Positions 38,101 to 48,033 of a DNA stretch of 64,000 bases are shown here, piece after piece (the stretch's first letter is position 1; the number at the start of each line of letters is the position of its first letter). The stretch comes from Scedosporium boydii (Eukaryota; Ascomycota; Sordariomycetes; Microascales; Microascaceae), in contig NJFT01000033.1 of the NCBI GenBank assembly GCA_002221725.1, forward strand, positions 1-64,000. Direction: 5' to 3'. The position numbers and the translations under genes were made by a program. The notes beneath the pieces were generated by a model. It had not been told where the DNA came from and made no database searches. It saw nothing but the letters and a program-made list of their open reading frames with translations.

Positions 38101-39782
38101 ACTCCTCGGCCACCTATGTAGGCAAGGGCTACTGAGCAGAGCACGAGATCTTGCCAATCTCTACCTAGTAATAACGCAGCACCGGTCATGTTTCCGAAAA
38201 GCACTGAAGGCTAGTCGATTCTCGGATGGCAGACCGGGATCTTTCCTTCCTTCGTCAAGTTCGTGAACTTGCAAAGTACACGAAGGAAAGGAGGAACCAC
38301 TTTCGAGAGGTCCAGATTGCCCACACTAGATTGTCCAGATTATCGCTTCAGACTACCGCCGCCACTCCCTTCTCCATTTCAGCACAGGCGTCCGTCCTCC
38401 GTCCTCAATTGCCAGCACAGGCCTAGCAAGGCCTGGCGGGGCGTGATAATAGCGCCCCCTCCCGGCCTCTCCCCATCGAGTGACAGTTCATAGTACTACC
38501 ATACCACGCACGTACAGACACAGACATACGTACGCTCCGGGGCCAACGATTGATCTCTTCTCTCTCGTTCTCTCGCTAAGGTCGTCTTCCATTACCGAAC
38601 CTCCCCTCTATTGTTATTATCCCTCGTCTTGCAAACTTGGCCCTACGAAGTTCTTGTATCCCTTTCACACCTCTTTTCCAAACCATCCAGCGGGTGACTT
38701 ACACCTCTCAAGGTCCAGGTCCTCGAAGCCTCTCTTCATTCAAGTCGTAGAAGTAGCCTGTGGGAGGAGTCGTTCCTGGGATGCTGCTGGATGGCGCTGC
38801 TCCCTTCAACGCCCTGAACCCTTATCCCACCTTCAGTCCCGGGTGTGTCTTCACTCCTCAGCCCACTTGGCGTCTTGGGGGTTTCTTTGGATCCTCTTCT
38901 TCACTTCACTTCCACTTCGCTGCTACACTTTTCCTTTCCTCTGCATTTACTGTCATCCCACCGGTTCTTGCACCATTTCTTCTTGAGATCTATTCTTTTT
39001 TCTCTCCACACTCTTCTGTTTTATCTTTTATCTGTTCTTTCTTTTTTCCTTTCCACTTTTTTTTTTCTCTCCCGCCGATGTTGTCGCTTCATCTAAGCCT
39101 CCAGAACTTCAACTTGCCCGACTTCTAATGCGCTCCAGGCACCAGTCCACAGTCAGAACGGAGACTTGCTAATGATTTGTCCTATCTACCGATAATATCG
39201 CCTGTTTCGTCGAGTCGGGTTTTGTGGAAGGCATACGACAATAGCCACTCTCTCGGCTGTACGCAAGGGTTCGCCGATTAGTTTCTGGGTGGTACTTCGC
39301 CTATGCACCTCTGCTTACCGACGCTTTGCGCGACGATCGACAAAAGTTTTCTCGCAGGGTGTGGATCGCATTCCAACGGCAGCCGAGGCCCCTTCTTCAA
39401 TAGTTCTCTCTTGCAAGTGAGAGCTTTCTTGGTATAGAAATCTCGATTTACGGCCCCGTGCGAACCCTAGCCGTCGACCGGTAACAGTCTTCTGCCAAAT
39501 TCTCACGGCATCCGCGTTGTAGCTCCAGGAGAAAACGGCATACATAACTCGGCAACCCTTGGGCTGTAGCGCAAATCCATCCTCGTTAACCGCCCGTTGG
39601 ATATCTCATCTTCTGACCGCTTGAAGTTGTACCCCTGGAGTTGACAAAATCGATCCGCCTGGTCTGCAAAGAGACCCTCTAGCTCTGATTTTTAGACCGC
39701 CATCTTCTCCCCAACGCTCGTTCTATCCTAAGCTCCATCAGTTTCGTGGAACGCTTCCACTCCGTCCCGACCAAGAGCCTGC

Positions 39783-42434
39783 ATGTTCCTGGACATCAAA
39801 CCGCGCGTTGCCCATCAAGGAAGGGAGCCTGCGCAGGCGCCCAAGTGCATTGATCTTCAAGAGGAAGTGCGAGCGAACATCGTGAACTCGGTCATGTCCC
39901 ATAACTTATCCTATTCCCGATCCCCGAATCCTTCCGTGCGATCCTACGACTCATCACCCATCTCCTCGGCAACATCGCCAAGGCCCCTGACATCCCACCA
40001 TCCCATAGATTCAATGAATCCGTCTTCCAGAGGGAATGTGGTGCAGCAACAGCAGCAGCCGCCTCAGTCCATTGGAATACCGCCACCGATACCGCTAGCG
40101 AGCCAGGCTGGGTCGTTCCAGCCGTATACGCCCGTCACTGCGACCTCCGCGATGGGTCGAGAATCTCTTCCTTCCGGGGAATCTGCAGCTAACACGCCAA
40201 ACCAGTCTCTCGCATCCTTGAGCTCGGCTGGCCACGGGGGCACAGGCACTCAAAAACGAGCCTATAGGCAAAGACGGAAGGATCCGAGTTGCGATGCGTG
40301 CAGGGAGAGAAAAGTCAAGTGTGATGCCACAGAAACGACAAGCTGTTCCGAATGCTCCAGCCGCAATGTAAAGTGTCAGTTCACCAAGGAAACGAATCGG
40401 CGGATGTCGTCAATCAAGCAAGTCCAGGACCTTGAGAAGCAGATGGATAGGATGCGACGGGAGAACCTCAGTCTAAGACGCATGCTGCAGGACCGAGATG
40501 GCCAGTTAGATCTAGACCTCGAGAGTCTCGAGCAATTGACCATACATCTTCCGGAAATAGGCTCCGATCCGAAACGCAGGAAGCGGCCGAACCAACCCAT
40601 GCACGATCTGTCGAGAGCCAGGACAAACATGAGAGACCTCTCCAAGGGTATCTGGAAATCGCCGCCACCTCAATTCCACCGGTCCACACGGCCACTAGTA
40701 GCCAACGACGGCCCGCGACCGCCATTGCCCCAGCGACAAGCTGTAGAACACCTACTTCGCTCATACTACGCCGCGGTACATACCATGTTCCCGATGATTC
40801 ACTGGCCCACATTTCAGCGCACTATCGACGAAATGTACGCGGTCAACAACGGCGCGTACACGGTCGCGCCCTCGTTTCTTTCAACCTTCTTCGCCGTCTT
40901 GGCTGCTGGTGCTCTCTTTAGCAGCGACAGGCACAGCGATCGTTTCAGTCAGCCAGCCGAACTCCTCCAAGAGGCGAAACGACTAATTGATCCCTGGACG
41001 GACGATCACGGCTTGGAATGTGCAAGAACTTACACCCTGATCGCCATTTGCTTGAACGAAATGAATCTCAAGTCAGCGGCGTGGAATTGGTTGGGAAGCG
41101 CTATCAGAATCGGCCAAGACCTTGGGCTCTACCTCGATTCGGGACCATGGCCGGTTGTGGAAGGCGAGATGCGAAAACGAGTATGGTGGACGATGTATGC
41201 GTTGGACAGGAGTATGGCCCTTGAACTTGGGCGACCGGTAGCGATTGACGACGACGACTGCGACGTGCCCCTGCCTGCGCCTGTCGACGACCATTACATT
41301 CATGACGGCGGTATTCACGTCCCCAGCGGCCAGGAGCCTCTCACCCACTTCCTCCACGCGATAATCCACGTTACAAGGTCTTACACCGCCCTTCTCAAGA
41401 CGCTCCGGAACCCTGTTATCGCGCCCACACGCCTGGCGACGTTCGATCAGCACTTCGGCTCGTGCTTACGCATGTTCCCGCCCGCCTGCGATCCCTCCAA
41501 CGCGGTACCGTTGGCTCCTCACTTCTTACTGCCCCTAACCTATCTTCTCAACGCTAGGCTTGCTCTGCATCGACATAACCTCAACTCTGCATGCCCGCCC
41601 GACGTACGACTCACTGCGGTGGAGCAGTGTTACCACACGGCATTGGAGACGGCGAGCCTGATTTCGAGAACGAGTACCGATCTAGCCGACTCGGCGACGG
41701 GGTTTTTCACGATGCATACATTCCGCTGTGCACTCTTTCTGCTGCTCCTGGGAGATATAGACCGAGCCATAACGTGCGTCAGGGTTCTGGCAAGCATCAA
41801 CGGAAAGCGAGACGTTTCGATCCCATGCGGAAGGTACTTGGCATTCTTCGTGTCGACCTTGGCGGCAAAGAGGGCGGAGTATGCCGCGATGTTGGCCCGG
41901 ACTTCGCCTCCTCAGCCGTTCGCTCCCCCGCCCAGCCGACCTGGGCCCTCGCCTCTGCAAGAACTACTTCTACGCGATGAGGAAGTTCTCATTTATGTAT
42001 CAGCCGACCAGCAAGGCTCACCCGAAAGATCATGGATCTGGACGGGTGTCGAACACGACCCAGCGCCATCGACACAGTCAACGCAGGGGCCCCCCGGCAG
42101 CGGGAACTACCTCATGTCTTCGGAGCACAGACTCGGTCTTTCGAGCGAGGAGGCTAGAGACTGGGGCGGCTGGGATAGACTTGAAGCCTGTATCAAGTCC
42201 CTTTCCGGCGCTGGCGCTATCCCGACACCGACGAGCGCGACGTGGTCAAGCACTCCGATGGCAGGCGGTAGCGTCGGCTCGGCGGCCGTGAAGTCGGAAC
42301 CAGGCGTCACGGGAAGGCCGTCCAATCTCGGACCGCCTCCAACACCTGCGACGAGCGGCCCGAATCCGGCAGGAAGCCCGGCGGAAGCGAAACAGAGAAA
42401 TCAGGAGAGGATTTCAATCGCGAACATTATCTAA
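39783..42434 (+). CDS. Zn2Cys6 fungal transcription factor with fungal_trans regulatory domain
   Basis: Single-exon gene, 883 aa. A Gln/Pro/Ser-rich disordered N-terminus leads to a binuclear zinc cluster at Cys170, 173, 180, 188, 191 and 198 (CX2CX6CX7CX2CX6C), preceded by the basic YRQRRKDPS. A short coiled coil follows (QVQDLEKQMDRMRRENLSLRRML), the usual dimerisation helix. The fungal_trans domain spans roughly 320-600, with AVHTMFPMIHWPTF, AIRIGQDLGLYLD and RKRVWWTMYALDRSMALELGRP. The C-terminus is Pro/Ser/Gly-rich. The target pathway cannot be told, and no metabolic cluster surrounds it. The true start may be the in-frame ATG at 39894 (beginning MSHNLSYS) rather than 39783. A long pyrimidine-rich leader upstream contains several small ATG-initiated frames. 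Confidence 0.9.
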   Translation: MFLDIKPRVAHQGREPAQAPKCIDLQEEVRANIVNSVMSHNLSYSRSPNPSVRSYDSSPISSATSPRPLTSHHPIDSMNPSSRGNVVQQQQQPPQSIGIPPPIPLASQAGSFQPYTPVTATSAMGRESLPSGESAANTPNQSLASLSSAGHGGTGTQKRAYRQRRKDPSCDACRERKVKCDATETTSCSECSSRNVKCQFTKETNRRMSSIKQVQDLEKQMDRMRRENLSLRRMLQDRDGQLDLDLESLEQLTIHLPEIGSDPKRRKRPNQPMHDLSRARTNMRDLSKGIWKSPPPQFHRSTRPLVANDGPRPPLPQRQAVEHLLRSYYAAVHTMFPMIHWPTFQRTIDEMYAVNNGAYTVAPSFLSTFFAVLAAGALFSSDRHSDRFSQPAELLQEAKRLIDPWTDDHGLECARTYTLIAICLNEMNLKSAAWNWLGSAIRIGQDLGLYLDSGPWPVVEGEMRKRVWWTMYALDRSMALELGRPVAIDDDDCDVPLPAPVDDHYIHDGGIHVPSGQEPLTHFLHAIIHVTRSYTALLKTLRNPVIAPTRLATFDQHFGSCLRMFPPACDPSNAVPLAPHFLLPLTYLLNARLALHRHNLNSACPPDVRLTAVEQCYHTALETASLISRTSTDLADSATGFFTMHTFRCALFLLLLGDIDRAITCVRVLASINGKRDVSIPCGRYLAFFVSTLAAKRAEYAAMLARTSPPQPFAPPPSRPGPSPLQELLLRDEEVLIYVSADQQGSPERSWIWTGVEHDPAPSTQSTQGPPGSGNYLMSSEHRLGLSSEEARDWGGWDRLEACIKSLSGAGAIPTPTSATWSSTPMAGGSVGSAAVKSEPGVTGRPSNLGPPPTPATSGPNPAGSPAEAKQRNQERISIANII

Positions 42435-43442
42435 ACCGAAGAAAGAAAAACATCGGACGGAAATCCCCAGAAATTTCCGTCATCGAAGAACTTTTAGAGA
42501 GGAGAGGGAGATATCCGATTTTCTTTGCCAGGGGGACCCTGGGGGTCACCCAAGCAAAGTCGATCAAAATGTAACGTTTTTTTATTAACCTAATTACGAA
42601 TGAATTTTTCGGGGGGCCCGATTTACAAGTCTGTTTGCGACACGACGAAATCATTTTTGGGTTTTATTATCGATATTTTTGACGGCCGTTTTCAACCTCT
42701 GCATATGCTCGGAGTTGGGATAGGCGGGATGGAAGGGAAGATCTTTTTTCCACTTTTGTTTTGAAGGCTGTCCTTTTTCGAGGAATATTGATTTCTTTTC
42801 TTGTCTTCTTTTGTGATCTAAATCTCGGACCTGGTTTTTTCATTTGATACCATTCTTGTTTCTGTCAACTTTTTTTCTCGTAGTTTTTTTCCGGTTTTAT
42901 TTCCCCTCCTTCAGATCTCCGATGGGATATGTATGGGAGGGGAAAACCTTCATATCAATGTCAAAAAGAGCATATTGGCGGCTAGGCGGGCGAGGCGGTA
43001 GGAGGTAAAAACAACTTGGAAAACGGGCCTTTGTTGAAGAATACCATAGTTTTTTGGTCGTCTAGCGTATATACGAAGCACTTGTATATGATGAGATGTC
43101 GGCGGAGACTGGAGCCGGGGGAGTTTTTTTGCGTCGGCGAGAACATGTTTTCCATTTCTCTCATGGCGAGAATGCCCATCATGACTTGTCAGGGACACAA
43201 GCCTGGAGAGAACACACACAAGAAGACTAATGGGACGGTTCCTCCATGCTGGGAAACGAAAGAAAGATCGACATTTTGGAATTCGTAAAGTCTTGAAGGA
43301 GTTCTGCTACGAAATACAGCTAGTAATACCGAAGAGCCTGTCTATCCGTATACTTTTGGATCGGTTTCCGTTCGTTGCCAACTAGCGCAACACCAGATAA
43401 CTCCTACTGAGTGCTCAGTTCGAAAAGCTCATGGCGAGCAGG
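42435..43442. other. Convergent 3' region of Zn2Cys6 factor and glutamate decarboxylase
   Basis: About 1 kb between two converging stop codons, with T-rich stretches at about 42700-42900 fitting 3' untranslated sequence. No gene recognised. Confidence 0.6.
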
Positions 43443-45513
43443 CTAGCAGACGGCATGTGTCTTTCCAGTCTTGGCCTGCAACGAGTGGTCCTCCTTCTAT
43501 ATTGAGTGGCCATAGTCAGTCAGCACCCTCTTTCGCGAAGTGTAATGGGGAAAAAAAAAAGGTCTTCTATGTGTCAACTTGTCGACTTACCGTGTAGATC
43601 GTGGGGCTATGGGTAGACCGGCCACTAGCAGTATGATGCTTCAAAATATAAGCCTCGTGCCGTTTGACGCTCTCGCGGTCCATCTGGTTAAGGAACTCGA
43701 CCGACTGCTTGATGTCGGCAATCAAATTGTCACAGCGACTCTTGGAGAAGTCCTCCCTCACGACAACCCTGAGCATCTTCATACGATTCGTGTGAGGGGC
43801 CATGGTGTAGGCAGGTACAACCCATCCCCTGGCCCGCAATTGATGGGCCAGCGCGAATTCGTCATACTCGCGGTTCTCGTCCTTGGCAAAGCGGAAAGCA
43901 ACGAGAGGAAGACCCTCGCCGGCGGGCTTGCTCATGATGATGAAGCCACTCTGGCGAAGGCTCTCAGTCAAGTAGTCGGCAACTCTCGTTAGGTTGGACA
44001 TGATGGCGTGATAACCCTTCTTTCCCAGGCGGATTAGTTGATAGTATTGACCAATAACTTGAGATGCACCCTTGGAGAAGTTGAGTGTGAAGGAAGCCTG
44101 GTCGGCGCCGAGGTAGTTGATGTTGAAGACGAGTTCCTGCGGGAGGTACTCGGGCGAACGCCACAAAACCCAACCAACACCAGGATAGACAAGCCCGTAC
44201 TGTGGGGAAATTAGTTAGTCCGCGATGGATACAAATGGGATGAGAGCAATGTGCGTGTATGTGGGTGTGGGTGTGTTGTGTGTGTTGGTGTGTGTGTGTT
44301 TACCTTGTGGCCCGATACGTTGATCGATACAACCTTCTCACACCTGAAGTCCCACTCAAGTTCGGGCGATATGAAAGGCGCAACGAAACCACCGCTAGCT
44401 GCGTCAACATGGATTGGCACGTCCAGGTTCCTCTCGATCAAGATCTCGTTGACAGCCTTTACATCTTCGTATTCACCTATTGCCTAAGTTAGGATGAGAC
44501 ATCGTAAGTAGGTCCTTTCCTCATACCTGTGTACGTAGTTCCCATAATGAGACAGATGCCAATGGTATTCTCATCGACCAGATCCGCAGCCTGCTGGGGA
44601 TCAATAACATATCGATCAGGAGCACAGTATACAAGTTTCTCCTCGACCTCGAAATAGCGCGCTGCCTTTTCCCAGCAGACCTGGACGGCTGTCACACTGC
44701 GTGTTAGTGAGAGATTTCCAAAGATAGAGGTTAGACCAAAGGAGGCTGGGTGGCCGCCAAGCTCAAAAGACTCACCGGAGGACATGATAATATTCGGCTT
44801 ATCACACGGGAGACCCTTGGCAACGCGTTTATTCTTCCAGCATTTCTTCATGGCCAAGACGGCAAGCATGATGGCCTCGGAAGAACCAACGCACGATGTC
44901 CCGATAGCACCGACATGGTTAGGTGCCGCGGGGGCATTGAAAAGACGGCCAATCATGGACACGCATCGATTTTGAATATCGGCGCTTTGGGGATATTCCT
45001 CGTAGTCGATGAAGTTCTTAGAGAAGGACTCAGTCATAAGCTTCTCGGCTTCTTCCTCCTATGTCGATGAGTTAGTTAACTTGGGAGGTAAGGACATGAA
45101 GTGTCAAATGGATTTACACGTACCATGTAGGTGGTGACGAACGAAGCCAGACTATCCAAGCCCAAGTTATCAGTTTCAATTCACACATTTTATAACACGT
45201 TTAGAAAAATCTACAGTTTTTTTCCAAGTTGGCTCAAAATAAAAAGGCGCCCGACTTACTTGAGAATCGGGTTTCCATCCAAGCTCAGCTCGTCCTTGAT
45301 CAAACGATAGGCAACATCCCGAGGCATCTCTCCCTCGGGCATCTCCAGCTTCGGGAGGGGCTCGGCCGCGAAACGTGAGCCATAGACGCTCGTGGTATAG
45401 CAGTCGGAATGGTTAGACAGGTAAAGTGGAGATCGGGGCCTCGGAATCTTCAGCGTGCCCCCGCTCTGAGGTTTATCTCCATTAGCCACTGGGATGGAAG
45501 CAAGATGGACCAT
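43443..45513 (-). CDS. GAD1: Glutamate decarboxylase (PLP-dependent)
   Basis: Predicted 520 aa from seven exons. The enzyme decarboxylates glutamate to GABA in the cytosol, feeding the GABA shunt and acid/oxidative stress tolerance. Seen: [20 protein letters not shown] (cofactor region), [15 protein letters not shown] (cofactor Asp), and the Schiff-base Lys300 in SINVSGHK, then [14 protein letters not shown]. The C-terminus ends [14 protein letters not shown], as fungal GADs do. Introns: 45152-45259, 45059-45123, 44689-44775, 44477-44526, 44200-44303, 43497-43590. The second exon is only 28 nt (45124-45151), encoding ASFVTTYM plus one split codon. The acceptor in the 44689-44775 intron was placed at 44689 because it gives the conserved [13 protein letters not shown]. 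The catalytic Lys codon is the last of its exon. Length is normal for the family. Confidence 0.93.
44200..44303. repeat. GT/CA-rich low-complexity tract within a GAD intron
   Basis: About 55 nt of alternating TG and GTGG sequence (roughly 44248-44300 on the + strand) directly beside the 5' splice site of the intron after the catalytic lysine codon. It is a slippage-prone microsatellite that leaves donor and acceptor intact. Confidence 0.75.
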
Positions 45514-45833
45514 TTCGGCAGAGTCGATTAATATCTCGAGGGGTGTGTTCGAAATTGCCTCTGTTTCAATTGAACTACTACTCTTCCTAGAGATGAGGAT
45601 GGGTTAGGGAAAAGACGAGAAATGGCAAGAAGTTTGAGGGAGAGCAATGGACGGCATCAGAAGGCCGGGGAAGATGGAGAGGCGGGAGGTGGAGAGGTGG
45701 AAGTCGGAGAGATTGATGGAGACATCAAGGGCTTTGGGAGACAAGTAAGGCATACATTATCTGCATTATGTCCTTCATGGTTACTTGTATTATGATCTTA
45801 TCCCCTTTGCACTAACTTGACTTGTGGTACGAA

Positions 45834-45869
45834 GGTATAGCAGGTATAGCAGGTAGAGCAGGTATAGCG
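45834..45869. repeat. Tandem repeat, 9-bp unit GGTATAGCA x4
   Basis: Four head-to-tail 9-bp units, the third with one substitution and the fourth ending in G. It lies about 320 bp upstream of the GAD start codon. Confidence 0.9.
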
Positions 45870-47824
45870 GGGAAGCTCCTGCAGCTCTGGCACGTATCCA
45901 GCTCAGCTTCCGGAAGTTGCGAGCCGGAAGCGTAGCAAAGTGGGTTCCACTGCAGCAAGAAGGAGGCAGGAGCGATGACAACGGGGCCAAATGAGAGGCA
46001 GGAGAGAAGCAGAATGGAGGCGGGATGGAGGCAGGAACCAGGATTGGTTGGTGTTCAAGCTGCAAGTGGCAACGGAAGGAGCTTGCTGGTCAGGGAAGCG
46101 GGGCAAACATCGGTGTTGAAGGAAAGAGCGAGAGACACTTGATTGACATTGGGAAATATTGCAGAGGAAGCTATGAAGCTATCTCGGACTTGAGAGTTTT
46201 GAGTCTCTTTGGGAACTTATATACTTTTTTTTACCTATTGTCCCTGTTGTGGGAGTTGCAAGGAGATTGCTGATGAGGATTGTTTTTGATTGTTGATCGA
46301 GCTCGTCGTATGGCCGAGCTATGGAATATTGCTCTGATAAGCAGTTTACGAAAACGAAATGTAAGTCTAGCTCAAGAGCAGTACCTGACGGGACAAATGC
46401 ACCATGTGGGCTTTTGGATGGTGGGCGGGAACCGAACTTCCTCAAAGGGTGTCTGTCAAACGAATGAATGTAGCCCGTCAAGTTCCAACGTCATCGAATT
46501 TCGTAAACGGACGGAGGACCTCCTGAGAACCCATGGTTGAGCAACGCGTCCCTCCCCGCCCTGTTTGAAGGCGAGTTGGAAAACAATCTTGTCCATCCCA
46601 CCACCCCGTTTCAAGCCGGGAAGAAAAAGCACCCCATTTCCTTAACAAGAATAGTATTAATCCCCAGGATACGGCCCGTTCGGCGGTGTTCCACCTCGGA
46701 AAACGGCAACCCCGGGCTGCCTCATTTCATCAATCTTGTAAGCAGTGGGAGGCTTTCTCGGGAGACCCTCTGAAAAAGGGACCGAAAAGTTTAGCGAGAG
46801 ACCCTGGAATATCGAAAGTTGGGCATCTTGATATTCGCTTTCTCACAGCCTCAATCACCCCTAACATCATCTAACAGCAGCCCACCGCTAATTCCTAATT
46901 CCGACCGCCCAACGGAACAGCTGTCGGAACCCGATGTGGAAGGGGGCAATCAGGCCACTGGGCATAAACAGTAGCCAGCGGAGGATGAACGAGCTCAATG
47001 CTGACTTGTCAGCTTCAACGTTGCGCTCTGAAAACAGCACCGGTCAATGTTGCAAATTGATTCGAGATGGCGGGTTACGAAGCTACGGAGCAAGAGTGTA
47101 GGAGGCCGGGTCTCGGATATAGCGGATGGTGTGCCTCGAATGGTATTGCGCCATCATCTGCGTTGCTCCAATTTGCCCCGCCAGTCTGGCAGCTCTCCGG
47201 GTTTGCGACATGAAATATCAATTGATCCATGGTGGTGATTATGCTGTGTGCTCAAGAAAAAGTTTTCCCAAATTCAGCAGAACGAAACGAGAACGTTGGA
47301 ACCCGCTTCACTGCTGCCCACCCTGATCAAGCCCATCAATGCCGAAACCTCTCGCAGACTGCTGGGATCGAGGCACACACGAAAGCTTGAGATACTCACA
47401 ACAGCAGCACTGAGGCGAGGATATTGTGTACGTCTTTCGATCTTCAAGAGGCTATGCGAACAAAGCTCTGCCCCCTTTCCGGGAGATTCCGGTGGTAGAT
47501 CGAGAGGAAACTCATCGCTCTTAATCTCAATCAACTTAGCTTCTGTGAACTTATTTCGTAGCTTCTGGAAGAACATTGGCTTCTTGCATAGTTTGCACAT
47601 CGAGGGCATTACAACTGCGAGTGCTATGGGGAGATCATAACAGTACAAGGTGTGGGGTCTTTCTTATCTATCTGTCTTCCCCAAGCCTCTCCGCCACGGT
47701 CGCTCTGCCAGCTGTCCTTCGGTGACGAAAACTGAAGCCATCAATGGTATCCATAGAATAGGAGACACGCTAATTAAGGCATATGGCCGTTGCGCTCCTC
47801 TTCTCTCGCCCAGCTCTATCAACT

Positions 47825-47945
47825 CGATTAAATCTAATATATAAAATATATACTATCTTAATAGTCTATAAAAACTATATAATAACTATATTCTTTTTCA
47901 GTTAACCTAAGTAATTTATCATTAGTATTCTCTTTACGCTTAAGG
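47825..47945. repeat. AT-rich, TpA-rich island
   Basis: About 120 bp that is nearly all A and T, rich in TATA/TAATA words and unlike the flanks. It may be a fragment of repeat DNA altered by RIP (repeat-induced point mutation); nothing recognisable remains. Confidence 0.5.
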
Positions 47946-47974
47946 GAGGGCTTAATAGAGGACTATGTCACGAA

Positions 47975-48033
47975 ACTGGATTAATATTGGTGCCCGCCTC
48001 GAGAAGCCGATCATCATAGCTAGCCCTAGAAGC
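47975..48033 (-). pseudogene. Remnant of a twelfth ankyrin repeat beyond the stop codon
   Basis: Reading on past the stop codon of the ankyrin gene (TGA at 48034-48036) gives ASRASYDDRLLEAGTNIN, which aligns with WASIHGNDTVIRVLLEAGADVN of the repeat before it. The stop sits where every complete repeat but the first, fourth, sixth and tenth has Trp (TGG). The spacing of the shared core is 90 bp instead of 99, a loss of three codons. This is the decayed end of a once longer array. Confidence 0.75.

Larger units (their letters stand above)
23204..39782. other. 16.6-kb stretch with no recognisable gene
   Basis: Neither strand has a frame longer than about 170 codons, and none shows a known domain or joins to neighbours by credible splicing. 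Base composition is mixed and often near 50% GC, so it is not an AT-rich RIP block or a centromere-like block. The last 1.3 kb (about 38500-39780) is pyrimidine-rich and is probably the promoter and leader of the downstream Zn2Cys6 gene. Twelve exact copies of TACGAAGTA/TACTTCGTA lie between 26812 and 38055. Small tandem repeats sit at 26781-26810 and 31298-31318. No tRNA, 5S rRNA, transposase or reverse transcriptase segment was recognised. Confidence 0.6.
45514..48033. other. 2.5-kb intergenic region (GAD upstream / ankyrin gene 3' side)
   Basis: No gene supported. It holds the GAD promoter side, a 9-bp tandem repeat at 45834-45869, an AT-rich island at about 47825-47945, and a decayed ankyrin-repeat coding remnant at 47975-48033 next to the ankyrin gene. 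Confidence 0.6.

Noticed and set aside
23204..39782. Centromere or RIP-made heterochromatin as explanation for the gene-free block
   Set aside because: Base composition is not AT-rich and no repeated transposon sequence is recognisable, unlike centromeres and RIP islands of filamentous ascomycetes. Chromatin data could still overturn this.
39783..45513. Zn2Cys6 factor plus glutamate decarboxylase as part of a biosynthetic cluster
   Set aside because: No synthase, transporter or tailoring enzymes nearby; GAD is a housekeeping GABA-shunt enzyme and the two genes are convergent.
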